A stretch of DNA of 39,627 nt from an uncultured archaeon (lineage in GTDB: Archaea > Nanobdellota > Nanobdellia > Pacearchaeales > GW2011-AR1), in NCBI GenBank assembly GCA_902385625.1, contig CABMGE010000025.1:1-39627 (forward strand). The letters are read 5' to 3'. Made by a program: the position numbers and the translations under genes. Shown piece after piece: positions 23,155-30,212 of the stretch (position 1 is the stretch's first letter; each line of letters opens with the position of its first letter). A model generated the notes under the pieces. The model was given only the letters and a program-made list of their open reading frames with translations. It ran no database searches and was not told the DNA's origin.

Positions 23155-23318
23155 AGGATAAAACCCTTAATTTTTATTAAATAATTATGTTGTCTAGAAA
23201 AAGACAAATCTTATGCCAGCCCATATTACCACTTTAAAGTAATACTAAAATAGAAAGCTTTATATATATGTTGTTACTGTATAGTTTATACATAAAGGAT
23301 GTATAAAAGTTACTGTGG

Positions 23319-23347
23319 TTTTGGCGAGATTTATTCTCGAACAAAAT
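23319..23347 (-). repeat. RTAAA-loop hairpin on the minus strand
   Basis: Read on the minus strand, CGAGA-ATAAA-TCTCG (23325-23339) is a perfect 5-base stem with an ATAAA loop, extended by TTTTG/CAAAA. It lies between the minus-strand gene at 22762-23154 and the plus-strand operon starting at 23381, within the probable leader of the latter (TATA-like ctttatata at 23258-23266). Confidence 0.45.
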
Positions 23348-23380
23348 AAACTATCTAAACTAATCTGATATAAAACTAAA

Positions 23381-24814
23381 ATGGGATTTGGGAAGAAAAT
23401 ATTTGGATTTTGCAAAAAGACAGGAAAGGAGATAGCATTAATTCTAGCACTTGCTCATGGAGCAACTCAGATAAATTACACTGCAAATGATTTTGTTAAT
23501 TATGATAATCCAAGCCAAATGAGAAGAGATTTTCAAAAACAATTTGACTTTCCAATAAAAGGTTTTGAAGAAGATATTGAAGAGCAGCCAAAGGATATAA
23601 TGGGTATTGCAGAGGTAGTTCAAAGAGAAAAACAAACAAAAAATTTTCAATTAAGAAATATGAGAATAGAATCTAATAATTATTTAAAAAGAAGCCTTGC
23701 AGAACAATTTGGAGATATTTTCACAATAGGATATAGCGGATGGTATTTTGGAGAAAAGATAGGAATTACAAAAAAGGCAGGTCAAAAAACATTAACTCAT
23801 GAAATTAAGCATGCTAAAACATTTGATATTATAAGAGACCATCCTGAATTTTTAGATAAATGGAAAGCACTTGCAAAAGATGAAAATGGCAATAGTTTGT
23901 ATAGAGGAGATGTTGTAACTGCATGCAAACGAGTAAGAGGACTAGAAAAATTATTTAGAGATTTACCTCGTCCTGTTAATTATGAAAAATCAGGTTTTGT
24001 GTCAAATTATGCAAGATCAAATGTTTATGAAGATATTGCTGAGACTTGCGAAATGGCTGAACTTGACCCTTGTATTGAAACATATTTATTTGGAGTTTCC
24101 CCTAATCCCCATAACAATGCAATTCCAAAAAATGAAAAAGTAGTTGCAAAAATTAAACTTGCTGAAGAATATGGACTTATTCCCCCTGGTTTTATGGAAT
24201 ATTCTGAACTAAAAAGATTGTTTCCAAAAGCTCTTGGTGCTGTTGAAAATGGATCTGGAACAAAGACTGCAGAAGAGTTTTTAGAGAAAAGCAGAGCTTT
24301 TCTAGATAAACACCCAAATTCAGTTTATGAATGTGAACTTAGAGTCAACAGAGGTTATTTACTTGAATCAAAGACCGTTGCTCAAGCTTGCTCAAAAAAT
24401 AAACAATTAGAATGGGCACACAAATATAGAGAAAGTGTGAGAGGAAGCCCATCTACAACTCTTGAAGAATGTAACAATGCAAGAAACAAAGAAAAAGAAA
24501 TATTAAAACAAAACAGAAATTTAACAGATCATTTAGATATAGCTGTTTTTGAATATGAAAAAGCATTGAAAGCAGGATTTAAACAAGGAATGGATTATTC
24601 AAATGCATTATGTGCACTCCAAAGATGTTATGAGATACTTGGAGATGAGAAAAAAGCTAAGACAATTCAAGATGCAACCTATGAATATTCTAGAAGAGTT
24701 AATAATTCTGATCTAAGGCTCTTTGCTACAGGAGTTAATGATTACCTGGAATCAAATGGTTCTTTAGATACTCATGAATCAAGGCAAATTGATTTTATTG
24801 GAGGAAATAAATAA
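23381..24814 (+). CDS. Putative zinc metallopeptidase (HExxH, gluzincin-like) with helical C-terminus
   Basis: A 477-residue protein, first gene of an eight-gene operon. TLTHEIKHAKTFD has HEIKH (residues 140-144), the zinc-binding HExxH, and about 75 residues later comes VYEDIAETCEM, whose EDIAE (217-221) could supply the third ligand as in gluzincins. Preceding GYSGWYFGEKIG and downstream SNYARSNVYEDIAE are the pattern of putative zinc peptidases. A short hydrophobic stretch near residues 17-28 may be a membrane anchor or signal. Residues about 300-470 are helical and TPR-like (LDIAVFEYEKALKAGFKQGM). Substrate and partners unknown; the next genes follow with 1-base gaps. Confidence 0.6.
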   Translation: MGFGKKIFGFCKKTGKEIALILALAHGATQINYTANDFVNYDNPSQMRRDFQKQFDFPIKGFEEDIEEQPKDIMGIAEVVQREKQTKNFQLRNMRIESNNYLKRSLAEQFGDIFTIGYSGWYFGEKIGITKKAGQKTLTHEIKHAKTFDIIRDHPEFLDKWKALAKDENGNSLYRGDVVTACKRVRGLEKLFRDLPRPVNYEKSGFVSNYARSNVYEDIAETCEMAELDPCIETYLFGVSPNPHNNAIPKNEKVVAKIKLAEEYGLIPPGFMEYSELKRLFPKALGAVENGSGTKTAEEFLEKSRAFLDKHPNSVYECELRVNRGYLLESKTVAQACSKNKQLEWAHKYRESVRGSPSTTLEECNNARNKEKEILKQNRNLTDHLDIAVFEYEKALKAGFKQGMDYSNALCALQRCYEILGDEKKAKTIQDATYEYSRRVNNSDLRLFATGVNDYLESNGSLDTHESRQIDFIGGNK

Positions 24815-24815
24815 G

Positions 24816-25445
24816 ATGACAATTGAAGACACAATACTTGAATCAAACGAAAGAGTAAACAGCCGTGCTTTTGAAATAGCAGGAGACGATGTTGGAGAGA
24901 TCTATCAAAGAGTCCATGGTGCAACAAGATCTGATCTTGAAGCAATTAAAAGAGCAGGAGTTTTTTTAGGACATTCTGGAATAGTTGAAAGAGTCTATGA
25001 AGTTTTGAATTATGAACAACTTGAGAAAGCAGGAGCTGATGAAACTGATCTTCTAGACTTTAATACGGCTCTTGTATGCAATGATAATGAAACTATCGAA
25101 GAAATATGCAACGATAATAAAGTTGAACTGTTAACTCCTAATAATTTTGAACTTGCCCATATGCTTTATAATGCAGTTTATAATTATCAAGAATTTTCAA
25201 GAGGTTATTCTATTGATAATCTCGGAACTTCTGTTGGATATGCATATCAAAAATTATTTGGAAATGATTTTAATGAATTTTCATTTGGAGCCAGTAGGCA
25301 TGATGGAGAAGTAGTAAGAGTTCCATATAGTGAAATACCTGCAGAACACAAAGATATGATCCATAAAATGATTATTGATGCTAAATTAAAAGATCTTGGA
25401 TTTAAACTTCCTGAAAAGAAGAATGGAAACGGAGATGCAGAATAA
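24816..25445 (+). CDS. Hypothetical acidic protein, second gene of the operon
   Basis: A 209-residue soluble acidic protein. The start at 24816 lies one base after the metallopeptidase stop and has ggagg 11 bases upstream; an earlier in-frame ATG (24774) lies inside the previous gene. The sequence is helical (LEAIKRAGVFLGHSGIVERV, then FELAHMLYNAVYNYQEFSRG) and ends in a basic-then-polar tail (LPEKKNGNGDAE). No known motif. Co-translation with its neighbours suggests a shared complex or pathway. Confidence 0.6.
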   Translation: MTIEDTILESNERVNSRAFEIAGDDVGEIYQRVHGATRSDLEAIKRAGVFLGHSGIVERVYEVLNYEQLEKAGADETDLLDFNTALVCNDNETIEEICNDNKVELLTPNNFELAHMLYNAVYNYQEFSRGYSIDNLGTSVGYAYQKLFGNDFNEFSFGASRHDGEVVRVPYSEIPAEHKDMIHKMIIDAKLKDLGFKLPEKKNGNGDAE

Positions 25446-25446
25446 A

Positions 25447-25953
25447 ATGACACACCAAACTCTTGATAATTATGTTGAAATTGATTCAGATAAAGAATTC
25501 AAAGAATTCAAGGAGAAAAATAAAGGATTTTGGGGTAAATGTGCTGATGCTTATTTTAAACCAAGAAAATTTGAAAAAAGGCTCTATGAACTTTTAGGAA
25601 TAAAGACATTTCAAAAGGCATTTATGGCTACATTTGGAGAATATAGAAAAAGGCATTTCTACAATGGTCCAGACCATTATCAGATGGGAAAAGAAATCTC
25701 AAAAGAAAATCTGGAAAGATTTATTGAAAAAACAAAAGAGAATGAAAGTATACATTCTCCAGGTTCAATAGGAGCAGTAGTAGGTCTTGGTATAGCACTT
25801 CCATTATCTACAGGTTCTTACCTTGCAATGGGCCTTGCTGTTGCAAGCAGTTCTATTATACTTGCAATAAATCTTCCGGTCACAATTCTTCAGAGATATA
25901 ATCGTGCAAGAATACAGGAAGTTCTTGATAAAAGATATGGAGGAAATAAATAA
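25447..25953 (+). CDS. Membrane protein resembling glycosyl-diaponeurosporenoate (CrtO-type) acyltransferases
   Basis: A 168-residue protein. RKFEKRLYELLGIKTFQKAF early on and LPVTILQRYNRARIQEVLDK at the end, flanking two membrane helices (GSIGAVVGLGIALPLSTGSY, LAMGLAVASSSIILAI), match the pattern of small membrane acyltransferases of the staphyloxanthin CrtO type (YexLGvxxfk... and NxxxxxxQRYNRxRl). If so, it acylates a lipid or sugar in the membrane. The start at 25447 follows the preceding stop by one base. The family match is from memory and should be tested. Confidence 0.5.
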   Translation: MTHQTLDNYVEIDSDKEFKEFKEKNKGFWGKCADAYFKPRKFEKRLYELLGIKTFQKAFMATFGEYRKRHFYNGPDHYQMGKEISKENLERFIEKTKENESIHSPGSIGAVVGLGIALPLSTGSYLAMGLAVASSSIILAINLPVTILQRYNRARIQEVLDKRYGGNK

Positions 25954-25954
25954 A

Positions 25955-26143
25955 ATGACAACTCAAAATCAAAATAGAAAGTTTATCATTACTAAGAAAA
26001 TTGCAAAACATGGCTCGCAAGCTATAATTGTAATTCCAAGGGTTCTTGAATCTCAGTTAAAACCCGGAACACTTGCTGAAATTTCAATAAATATAATTGA
26101 TGAAGATGAACATAATAAAATAAATGGAGGAAGTGGAATATGA
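25955..26143 (+). CDS. Small AbrB-like protein, 62 aa
   Basis: A 62-residue protein starting one base after the previous stop, with ggagg (25939-25943) upstream. RKFIITKKIAKHGSQAIIVI followed by PRVLESQLKPGTLAEISINI has the beta-strand, turn and Pro-Arg pattern of AbrB/SpoVT-type DNA-binding domains. It may be the operon's own regulator. Overlaps the next gene by ATGA. Confidence 0.5.
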   Translation: MTTQNQNRKFIITKKIAKHGSQAIIVIPRVLESQLKPGTLAEISINIIDEDEHNKINGGSGI

Positions 26144-26559
26144 CATCTAAAATAACTCTTAGAGGAAGGCATATATCTCAATTTGCACAGAATTATCTTT
26201 TAGAAAGAAAATCCCAATTAGAACTAAAAGGAATTTATGGAGATGATGGAGCAAAGAGCTTTTGTCAAACATATAACCTAATTGAGAATGAACCAAATAC
26301 ACCTGTGGAAATAGTTGAAGGAATAGATTCAATTTGTGCTGGAGCAGGAGCTGATGAATGTCCTAAGTTTAAAACTAATTGTGTTTTTAGTGATGGTTTT
26401 AATGAGGATTCTGAAACACTTAGGGAATATGGACTTAAGACAGGACAATATACTGCAAGCGATATTATAGAAGCAGTTATTGATTATAATAACAGAACTG
26501 GATTTGTTAGTCCAAGAGATAAATTTAGAAAAAGAAAAATTGGAGGAACTTCAATATGA
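26140..26559 (+). CDS. DUF1284-like protein
   Basis: A 139-residue protein. LRGRHISQF at the start, the central EIVEGIDSICAGAGADECPKF and later CVFSDGF...LREYGLKTGQYT resemble the DUF1284 family, whose members have an N-terminal hRxHHL motif and conserved cysteines (IC..CP......C) thought to bind iron-sulfur or metal. Here the central Cys spacing is stretched by an Ala/Gly insert (CAGAGADEC), and the second His of the HH pair is missing. Overlaps neighbours by 4 bases on each side. Biological role unknown. Confidence 0.55.
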   Translation: MTSKITLRGRHISQFAQNYLLERKSQLELKGIYGDDGAKSFCQTYNLIENEPNTPVEIVEGIDSICAGAGADECPKFKTNCVFSDGFNEDSETLREYGLKTGQYTASDIIEAVIDYNNRTGFVSPRDKFRKRKIGGTSI

Positions 26560-27083
26560 ACCCTAAGATAATTTCACTAAATATAAGAACAGATGGAAGG
26601 CCTGTTGCAATTTGCCCTTATGACAATAAAGGAAATCCTAGATATGATAAAGTCAGTTTAATCACATTTCCAATTCAAGAGGGTAAACCTGAAAGAAGCT
26701 ATCAAGTAAGTTACCTTGGAGTAAAACCGTTTTCATTTTCAGCACTTGAAAACTTAGAAGGAACTGAACTTGAAACAACTATTGACAAACTTGTTCAAGG
26801 TAAAAGGAAAACAAGAGAATTTAGTGCTATTAACTGCGGAGTTCCTTTGCAGGTTTATTTGAATGATGTTTATACAGGACTTATATTTTTAGGAAAGAGA
26901 TATGATCCAAAGACAAGATGGGGACCTCAATATAGAGAAACAATACAAGGAGAATTTTTAGGAGACTTAAGAATTCGAAGATATGAAAACTTACCTGAGG
27001 TTAAATCACATTTTGAATTAATACAAAAACATGTAGAAGAAAAGAATAATAGAAATCCAAATATTAAAAGGAGGGCTGCATAA
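26556..27083 (+). CDS. Hypothetical protein, 175 aa
   Basis: A 175-residue soluble protein, beta-rich in the first half (KIISLNIRTDGRPVAICPYD, ERSYQVSYLGVKPFSFSALE) and basic at its end (NRNPNIKRRAA). No recognised motif. It overlaps the DUF1284-like gene by 4 bases (ATGA), and its stop overlaps the next start (TAATG). Function unknown; clearly part of the operon. Confidence 0.55.
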   Translation: MNPKIISLNIRTDGRPVAICPYDNKGNPRYDKVSLITFPIQEGKPERSYQVSYLGVKPFSFSALENLEGTELETTIDKLVQGKRKTREFSAINCGVPLQVYLNDVYTGLIFLGKRYDPKTRWGPQYRETIQGEFLGDLRIRRYENLPEVKSHFELIQKHVEEKNNRNPNIKRRAA

Positions 27084-27238
27084 TGAAAGTTTCAAAAAAT
27101 AAACAAGTTAAAGAGAATAATCAGACAGGATATTTAGATGGTATTTTTAGTAGATATGAAAAATATATCTTGCATCTTGGAGGGATAGCACTCATAGAAG
27201 GAGAAATAGTTAAAATTTCAAATCTTAAGGGATTTTAA
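27083..27238 (+). CDS. 51-residue hypothetical protein, last gene of the operon
   Basis: Starts in the TAATG overlap at 27083 with ggagg (27070-27074) as its ribosome binding site, and ends with TAA at 27236-27238. It is basic at the front (MKVSKNKQVKENNQ) and has a mildly hydrophobic centre (ILHLGGIALIEGEIVKI). No family recognised. The ribosome binding site, coupling and position right before a strong terminator-like element support it as real. Confidence 0.55.
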   Translation: MKVSKNKQVKENNQTGYLDGIFSRYEKYILHLGGIALIEGEIVKISNLKGF

Positions 27239-27241
27239 AAG

Positions 27242-27308
27242 TGCCCTGGAGGGCAGGACTTCAAAAAAGTTAGTATTTTTAATCTAAAATAAATTTAGAT
27301 TAAAAATA
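27242..27308 (+). terminator. Two-hairpin element ending the operon (ATAAA loop)
   Basis: TGCCC-TGGA-GGGCA (27242-27255) is followed by a perfect 15-base stem TATTTTTAATCTAAA, loop ATAAA, and its exact complement (27274-27308). The pair lies 4 bases after the last stop codon and follows the same order as the elements at 18685-18740 and 29494-29555. It probably marks the transcript end. Confidence 0.6.
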
Positions 27309-27455
27309 TCTATATTAAATTTTGTTTATTTTTTCAAGCAGGTCACCCCTTAATAAATCTTTTTCTTAGGATATTTTATCTATTTTTATGACAACAAAGG
27401 TTTAAAAACCTCGGAGAATACAAATTTTTAATTAAACAAAATCAATTCAAAAAGG

Positions 27456-27635
27456 ATGAAAAAAACATTTGAAGAAGATGAAGAAAAGTCTGAAGACGAA
27501 GAAGAATTAGATGAAGACGAGGAAGAAGAAGAGTCTGAAGACGAAGAAGAATCAGAGGAAGAGGTAGAAGAAGACTCTGATGATGAAGACGAGGAAGAAG
27601 AAGAGGAAGAAGAAGACGAAGCTGACGTCTTATAA
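27456..27635 (+). CDS. 59-residue polyacidic protein
   Basis: After MKKTF nearly every residue is Glu, Asp or Ser (over 40 acidic residues), ending DEADVL. The ORF has aaaagg just before the ATG and AT-rich promoter-like sequence upstream. Low complexity, GAA/GAT/GAG runs. It is the most extreme of three tiny acidic ORFs in the window. Possible roles: charge shield, histone- or ribosome-like protein binder, calcium buffer; nothing is decisive. Low-complexity DNA could in principle be non-coding, but no stop codons occur and the frame is clean. Confidence 0.5.
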   Translation: MKKTFEEDEEKSEDEEELDEDEEEEESEDEEESEEEVEEDSDDEDEEEEEEEEDEADVL

Positions 27636-27754
27636 ATTTTTTCTTTTTTATTATATTTTTTATATTTTCTATTAGATGCGCATATCTGAGAAATTAGAAT
27701 TGCCTAATTAATTTTTTTATTTATTCAATATTACGTAATTTATAATAAGAGAAA

Positions 27755-28756
27755 TTAATTGTTAAAATTAACCTGGGCAATATTATTACTTTTATCCAGC
27801 TCTTTTATATTATTTGCATTATCTATCTTAAAAGTTATTTGTTTAGGATTCAAATGGATTAATTTAAAATTCTCTATTTTGATTATTACTCCTGCTCCAT
27901 ATTTTATATCTCCAACATCGCTTGTCTCCACGAGTTCGTTATCATCAAAAACACTGAGAGTTACATTTCCTGTATCTGTAAGTCCTATATTCTTTATTGT
28001 TAAATTAAAGTCAAGATATCTTCCTTTTTTAACAGCCTTAATGTTTTCAAAGGCTAAATCCGGAAGATTTTCAACAGAATAAAGACGTTTTAATTCATTG
28101 ATTATAGAAATATCTAATTTTTGATCACATGAACTAATATATGGATTCATAAGACTATTTTTGTCCTGTGAATGATCAAAGCCAAAAACATGAATAAGTT
28201 CATGTAATTCAATATTTGGATAGCTGCATTCAAGTGAGTTTTTTGGATATTTAAAAAGCAGGACAGTTCCATTTGTTATTATATTGTATTTACCAGACTC
28301 TACTATTTCAGTTGCTCCTCCTTCACCTGCTACAAAGAAATCTTTTTTAGATCCAGTGCTTGGAGCGAGTTTATTTGACCCGGAACAACTTACTTCTATA
28401 TCAATAGGTTCTGAGATACTGCTTGCTTCATGAAAACTAATTGAGTTAACTGTTTGGGAAAGTATGTTAAATGCTTCATGCATACGTTGTTTTTTTGTAA
28501 GATCACAATCAGAACTTATCATATAAGAAATATCATTGTGATTAAATTTCATATTTGGATGAAACTGATGAGTCTCAGTTATAATTTGCGAGAAATTCTC
28601 CTGACCTCCGATTTTAACATCAAGATTCTCAGGAGATCTTGGGAGATTATTATACAAGAAGTATAACAGGTAAAGGATTAATATTACCATTACAAAGGTT
28701 AGAAAAATTGACAACATATTTGAAAGATAACCTAAAGATTTTCTATTTTTTTGCAT
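27755..28756 (-). CDS. Membrane-anchored metzincin protease with CARDB domain
   Basis: A 333-residue protein facing outward: a membrane helix at about 12-34 (NMLSIFLTFVMVILILYLLY), then a catalytic domain with HELIHVFGFDH (185-195), the exact HExxHxxGxxH metzincin motif, and the Met-turn SLMNP (Met203). Residues about 233-333 are a CARDB-type Ig domain (NLPDLAFENIKAVKKGRYLD, then LDKSNNIAQVNFNN). This layout of matrixin-like domain plus CARDB points to an extracellular peptidase acting on cell-surface or host proteins. All three zinc-binding histidines and the catalytic Glu are intact. Confidence 0.8.
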   Translation of the reverse strand: MQKNRKSLGYLSNMLSIFLTFVMVILILYLLYFLYNNLPRSPENLDVKIGGQENFSQIITETHQFHPNMKFNHNDISYMISSDCDLTKKQRMHEAFNILSQTVNSISFHEASSISEPIDIEVSCSGSNKLAPSTGSKKDFFVAGEGGATEIVESGKYNIITNGTVLLFKYPKNSLECSYPNIELHELIHVFGFDHSQDKNSLMNPYISSCDQKLDISIINELKRLYSVENLPDLAFENIKAVKKGRYLDFNLTIKNIGLTDTGNVTLSVFDDNELVETSDVGDIKYGAGVIIKIENFKLIHLNPKQITFKIDNANNIKELDKSNNIAQVNFNN

Positions 28757-28834
28757 TTTAACTTCTTTTTATACATAATTAATTTATTATTCAGTTAGGT
28801 AACTTAATTATTTAAAGATACCTGATACAAGGTA

Positions 28835-28855
28835 ATTTTTTACTTTGTAAAAAAT
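28835..28855. repeat. Perfect 9-base inverted repeat between divergent genes
   Basis: ATTTTTTAC-TTT-GTAAAAAAT, 21 bases, in the 184-base gap between the metzincin gene and the DUF5652-like gene. It may be an operator, or a terminator on either strand (A6 and T6 runs lie in the stem). Confidence 0.4.
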
Positions 28856-28940
28856 GACTTGGATAGTCATGCAGAAGGCATTGAATTAACAGCAGATTTA
28901 TAAACCATAAATCTTTATTTAAATCAAGAGGAAAAAAGAG

Positions 28941-29360
28941 ATGAAAGGTAAATACTTATTTGGAGCACTGTTTGCATTTACTTCTGTTTTAGTTTTTATT
29001 ATGCCTTTTATTTATGCTGCTGCAATTGAAAATTCAATTGCACAACAAATTGGCCAAAATCAAATTATTTATAATCCGGAGATAGCACAAACTGTCAGTC
29101 CAGAAGAAATTTTAATGAAAGCAATTCAGGATGATCCTCAAGTAAGATCTGCAGTTATAAAGTTTGTTTTAATTTTGATAGTATTTGCAATCCTTATGCT
29201 TATTGACTTGATACTCAGAGGAGCTGCAATGTGGAAGGCTTCAAAAAGAGATCAAAAAGCATGGTTCTGGTTTTTACTTGCAGTAAACAGCCTTTGTATA
29301 CTTCCAATAATATACTTATTAATATATAGAAAAGCCAAAAAAGATGGCAAGAAAAAATAA
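28941..29360 (+). CDS. Membrane protein of the DUF5652 type
   Basis: A 139-residue protein with a signal-like helix (about 5-27), a polar segment (28-72) and two closing helices: FVLILIVFAILMLIDLIL then WFWFLLAVNSLCILPIIYLL. The segment LRGAAMWKASKRDQKAWFWF between them matches the DUF5652 pattern of small two-helix proteins found in many DPANN archaea and CPR bacteria. Function unknown. gaggaaa precedes the ATG; the tRNA-Asp gene follows. Confidence 0.65.
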   Translation: MKGKYLFGALFAFTSVLVFIMPFIYAAAIENSIAQQIGQNQIIYNPEIAQTVSPEEILMKAIQDDPQVRSAVIKFVLILIVFAILMLIDLILRGAAMWKASKRDQKAWFWFLLAVNSLCILPIIYLLIYRKAKKDGKKK

Positions 29361-29410
29361 TTCTAGGAAATACTAAGATTTAAAAATACAAAAAAGTTCT
29401 AAAGTATAAT

Positions 29411-29482
29411 GCCCGAATAGTGTAGTGGTTAGCACTCATCCCTGTCACGGATGCAACCCGAGTTCGAGTCTCGGTTCGGGCG
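29411..29482 (+). tRNA. tRNA-Asp (GTC)
   Basis: A 72-base cloverleaf: acceptor GCCCGAA pairs with TTCGGGC (29475-29481), discriminator G; anticodon stem CATCC/GGATG with loop CTGTCAC, anticodon GTC; T arm CCGAG/CTCGG with loop TTCGAGT. TATA-like tttaaaaata (29380-29389) lies about 27 bases upstream. No CCA, no intron; a T-rich stretch follows at once. Confidence 0.95.
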
Positions 29483-29493
29483 TTTTTTATAAT

Positions 29494-29674
29494 CGCTTCT
29501 TTGAAGCGAGATTAAGCTACCTAAAAAAGAATGAAGTAAATTCATCTTTTTTAGGTTTTTGGAAAAGCAAAAAAATGGGTTACCTTGGGTCTGGGTGCTT
29601 TTTTATTAATTTATGCATTCGCATAAATTAGTCCAGATAGCTATTTTTGACAAAATAAATTTGATCAAAAATAG
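29494..29674 (+). ncRNA. Candidate structured RNA downstream of tRNA-Asp
   Basis: No ORF is convincing in 29483-29736, yet nested hairpins fill it: CGCTTC-TTT-GAAGCG (29494-29508); a 15-base stem with GTAAA loop (29520-29555, one bulged A); AAAAGCA/TGCTTTT (29562-29568 with 29596-29602); TAATTTATGC-ATTC-GCATAAATTA (29607-29630, perfect); and a 14-base stem with ATAAA loop (29641-29674, one bulge). Two of the five belong to the RTAAA family. It may be an independent RNA or a read-through product of the tRNA transcript. Confidence 0.45.
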
Positions 29675-29736
29675 ATTTTCATGACCTTTTATTCATTCTC
29701 CTACTATTTTATAAACTTTAAACTTCCAGTTATAGT

Positions 29737-30099
29737 ATGGCTGAAAAAGAAAGTGATGATTCTGTTGATTATGGGTTTATTAGCAAATATATTCGTGAGG
29801 ACTCTGATGAAAGCCCAAAACAGAGTTTAATGGATAAGTTTGAAATAAAAAGATCAGGAGGAGCTACAGAGGTCATTTCCAGGCCTGGTGAAGGAGAGGG
29901 TTATTTTGAAAATACAGGCAATGCAAATTTTAAGAAAAATTATAATCAGGATGAGGAGATTGAAGTAGACATTCCTGAAGATGAATCAGACTCAAAACCC
30001 TTAACTGAGGCAAAACGCGAATTTATAAAACATATTGAAGATGAGTCTCTAACACTTGATACTGCAGGACAGATAAATAAGGACTGGGAAAAATACTAA
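29737..30099 (+). CDS. Acidic hypothetical protein, 120 aa
   Basis: A 120-residue soluble, acidic protein with low-complexity acidic patches (DQDEEIEVDIPEDESDSK-like) and a probably disordered middle (RSGGATEVISRPGEGEGYFE). No signal peptide. TATA-like tttataaact (29709-29718) is about 25 bases before the ATG, so the gene is leaderless. Family unknown. Confidence 0.55.
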   Translation: MAEKESDDSVDYGFISKYIREDSDESPKQSLMDKFEIKRSGGATEVISRPGEGEGYFENTGNANFKKNYNQDEEIEVDIPEDESDSKPLTEAKREFIKHIEDESLTLDTAGQINKDWEKY

Positions 30100-30212
30100 A
30101 ACAGTTACCTACTAGAAATCCACTATTTCTTCAGATAAACACCTGGTTGTTGTTTATTTAAAACAATGAAAATAATTAACCTCGACTTACCTAGACTAAT
30201 TGGTAAATTTTT

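Noticed and set aside
27456..27635. Simple GAA/GAT low-complexity repeat without coding value
   Set aside because: The frame is open from ATG to TAA with mixed synonymous codons (GAA/GAG/GAC/GAT) and two similar proteins have strong ribosome binding sites, so coding is preferred, with modest confidence.
29425..29631. 68-codon ORF across tRNA-Asp and its trailer
   Set aside because: It runs through the tRNA gene and several perfect hairpins, has no ribosome binding site and no protein-like pattern.
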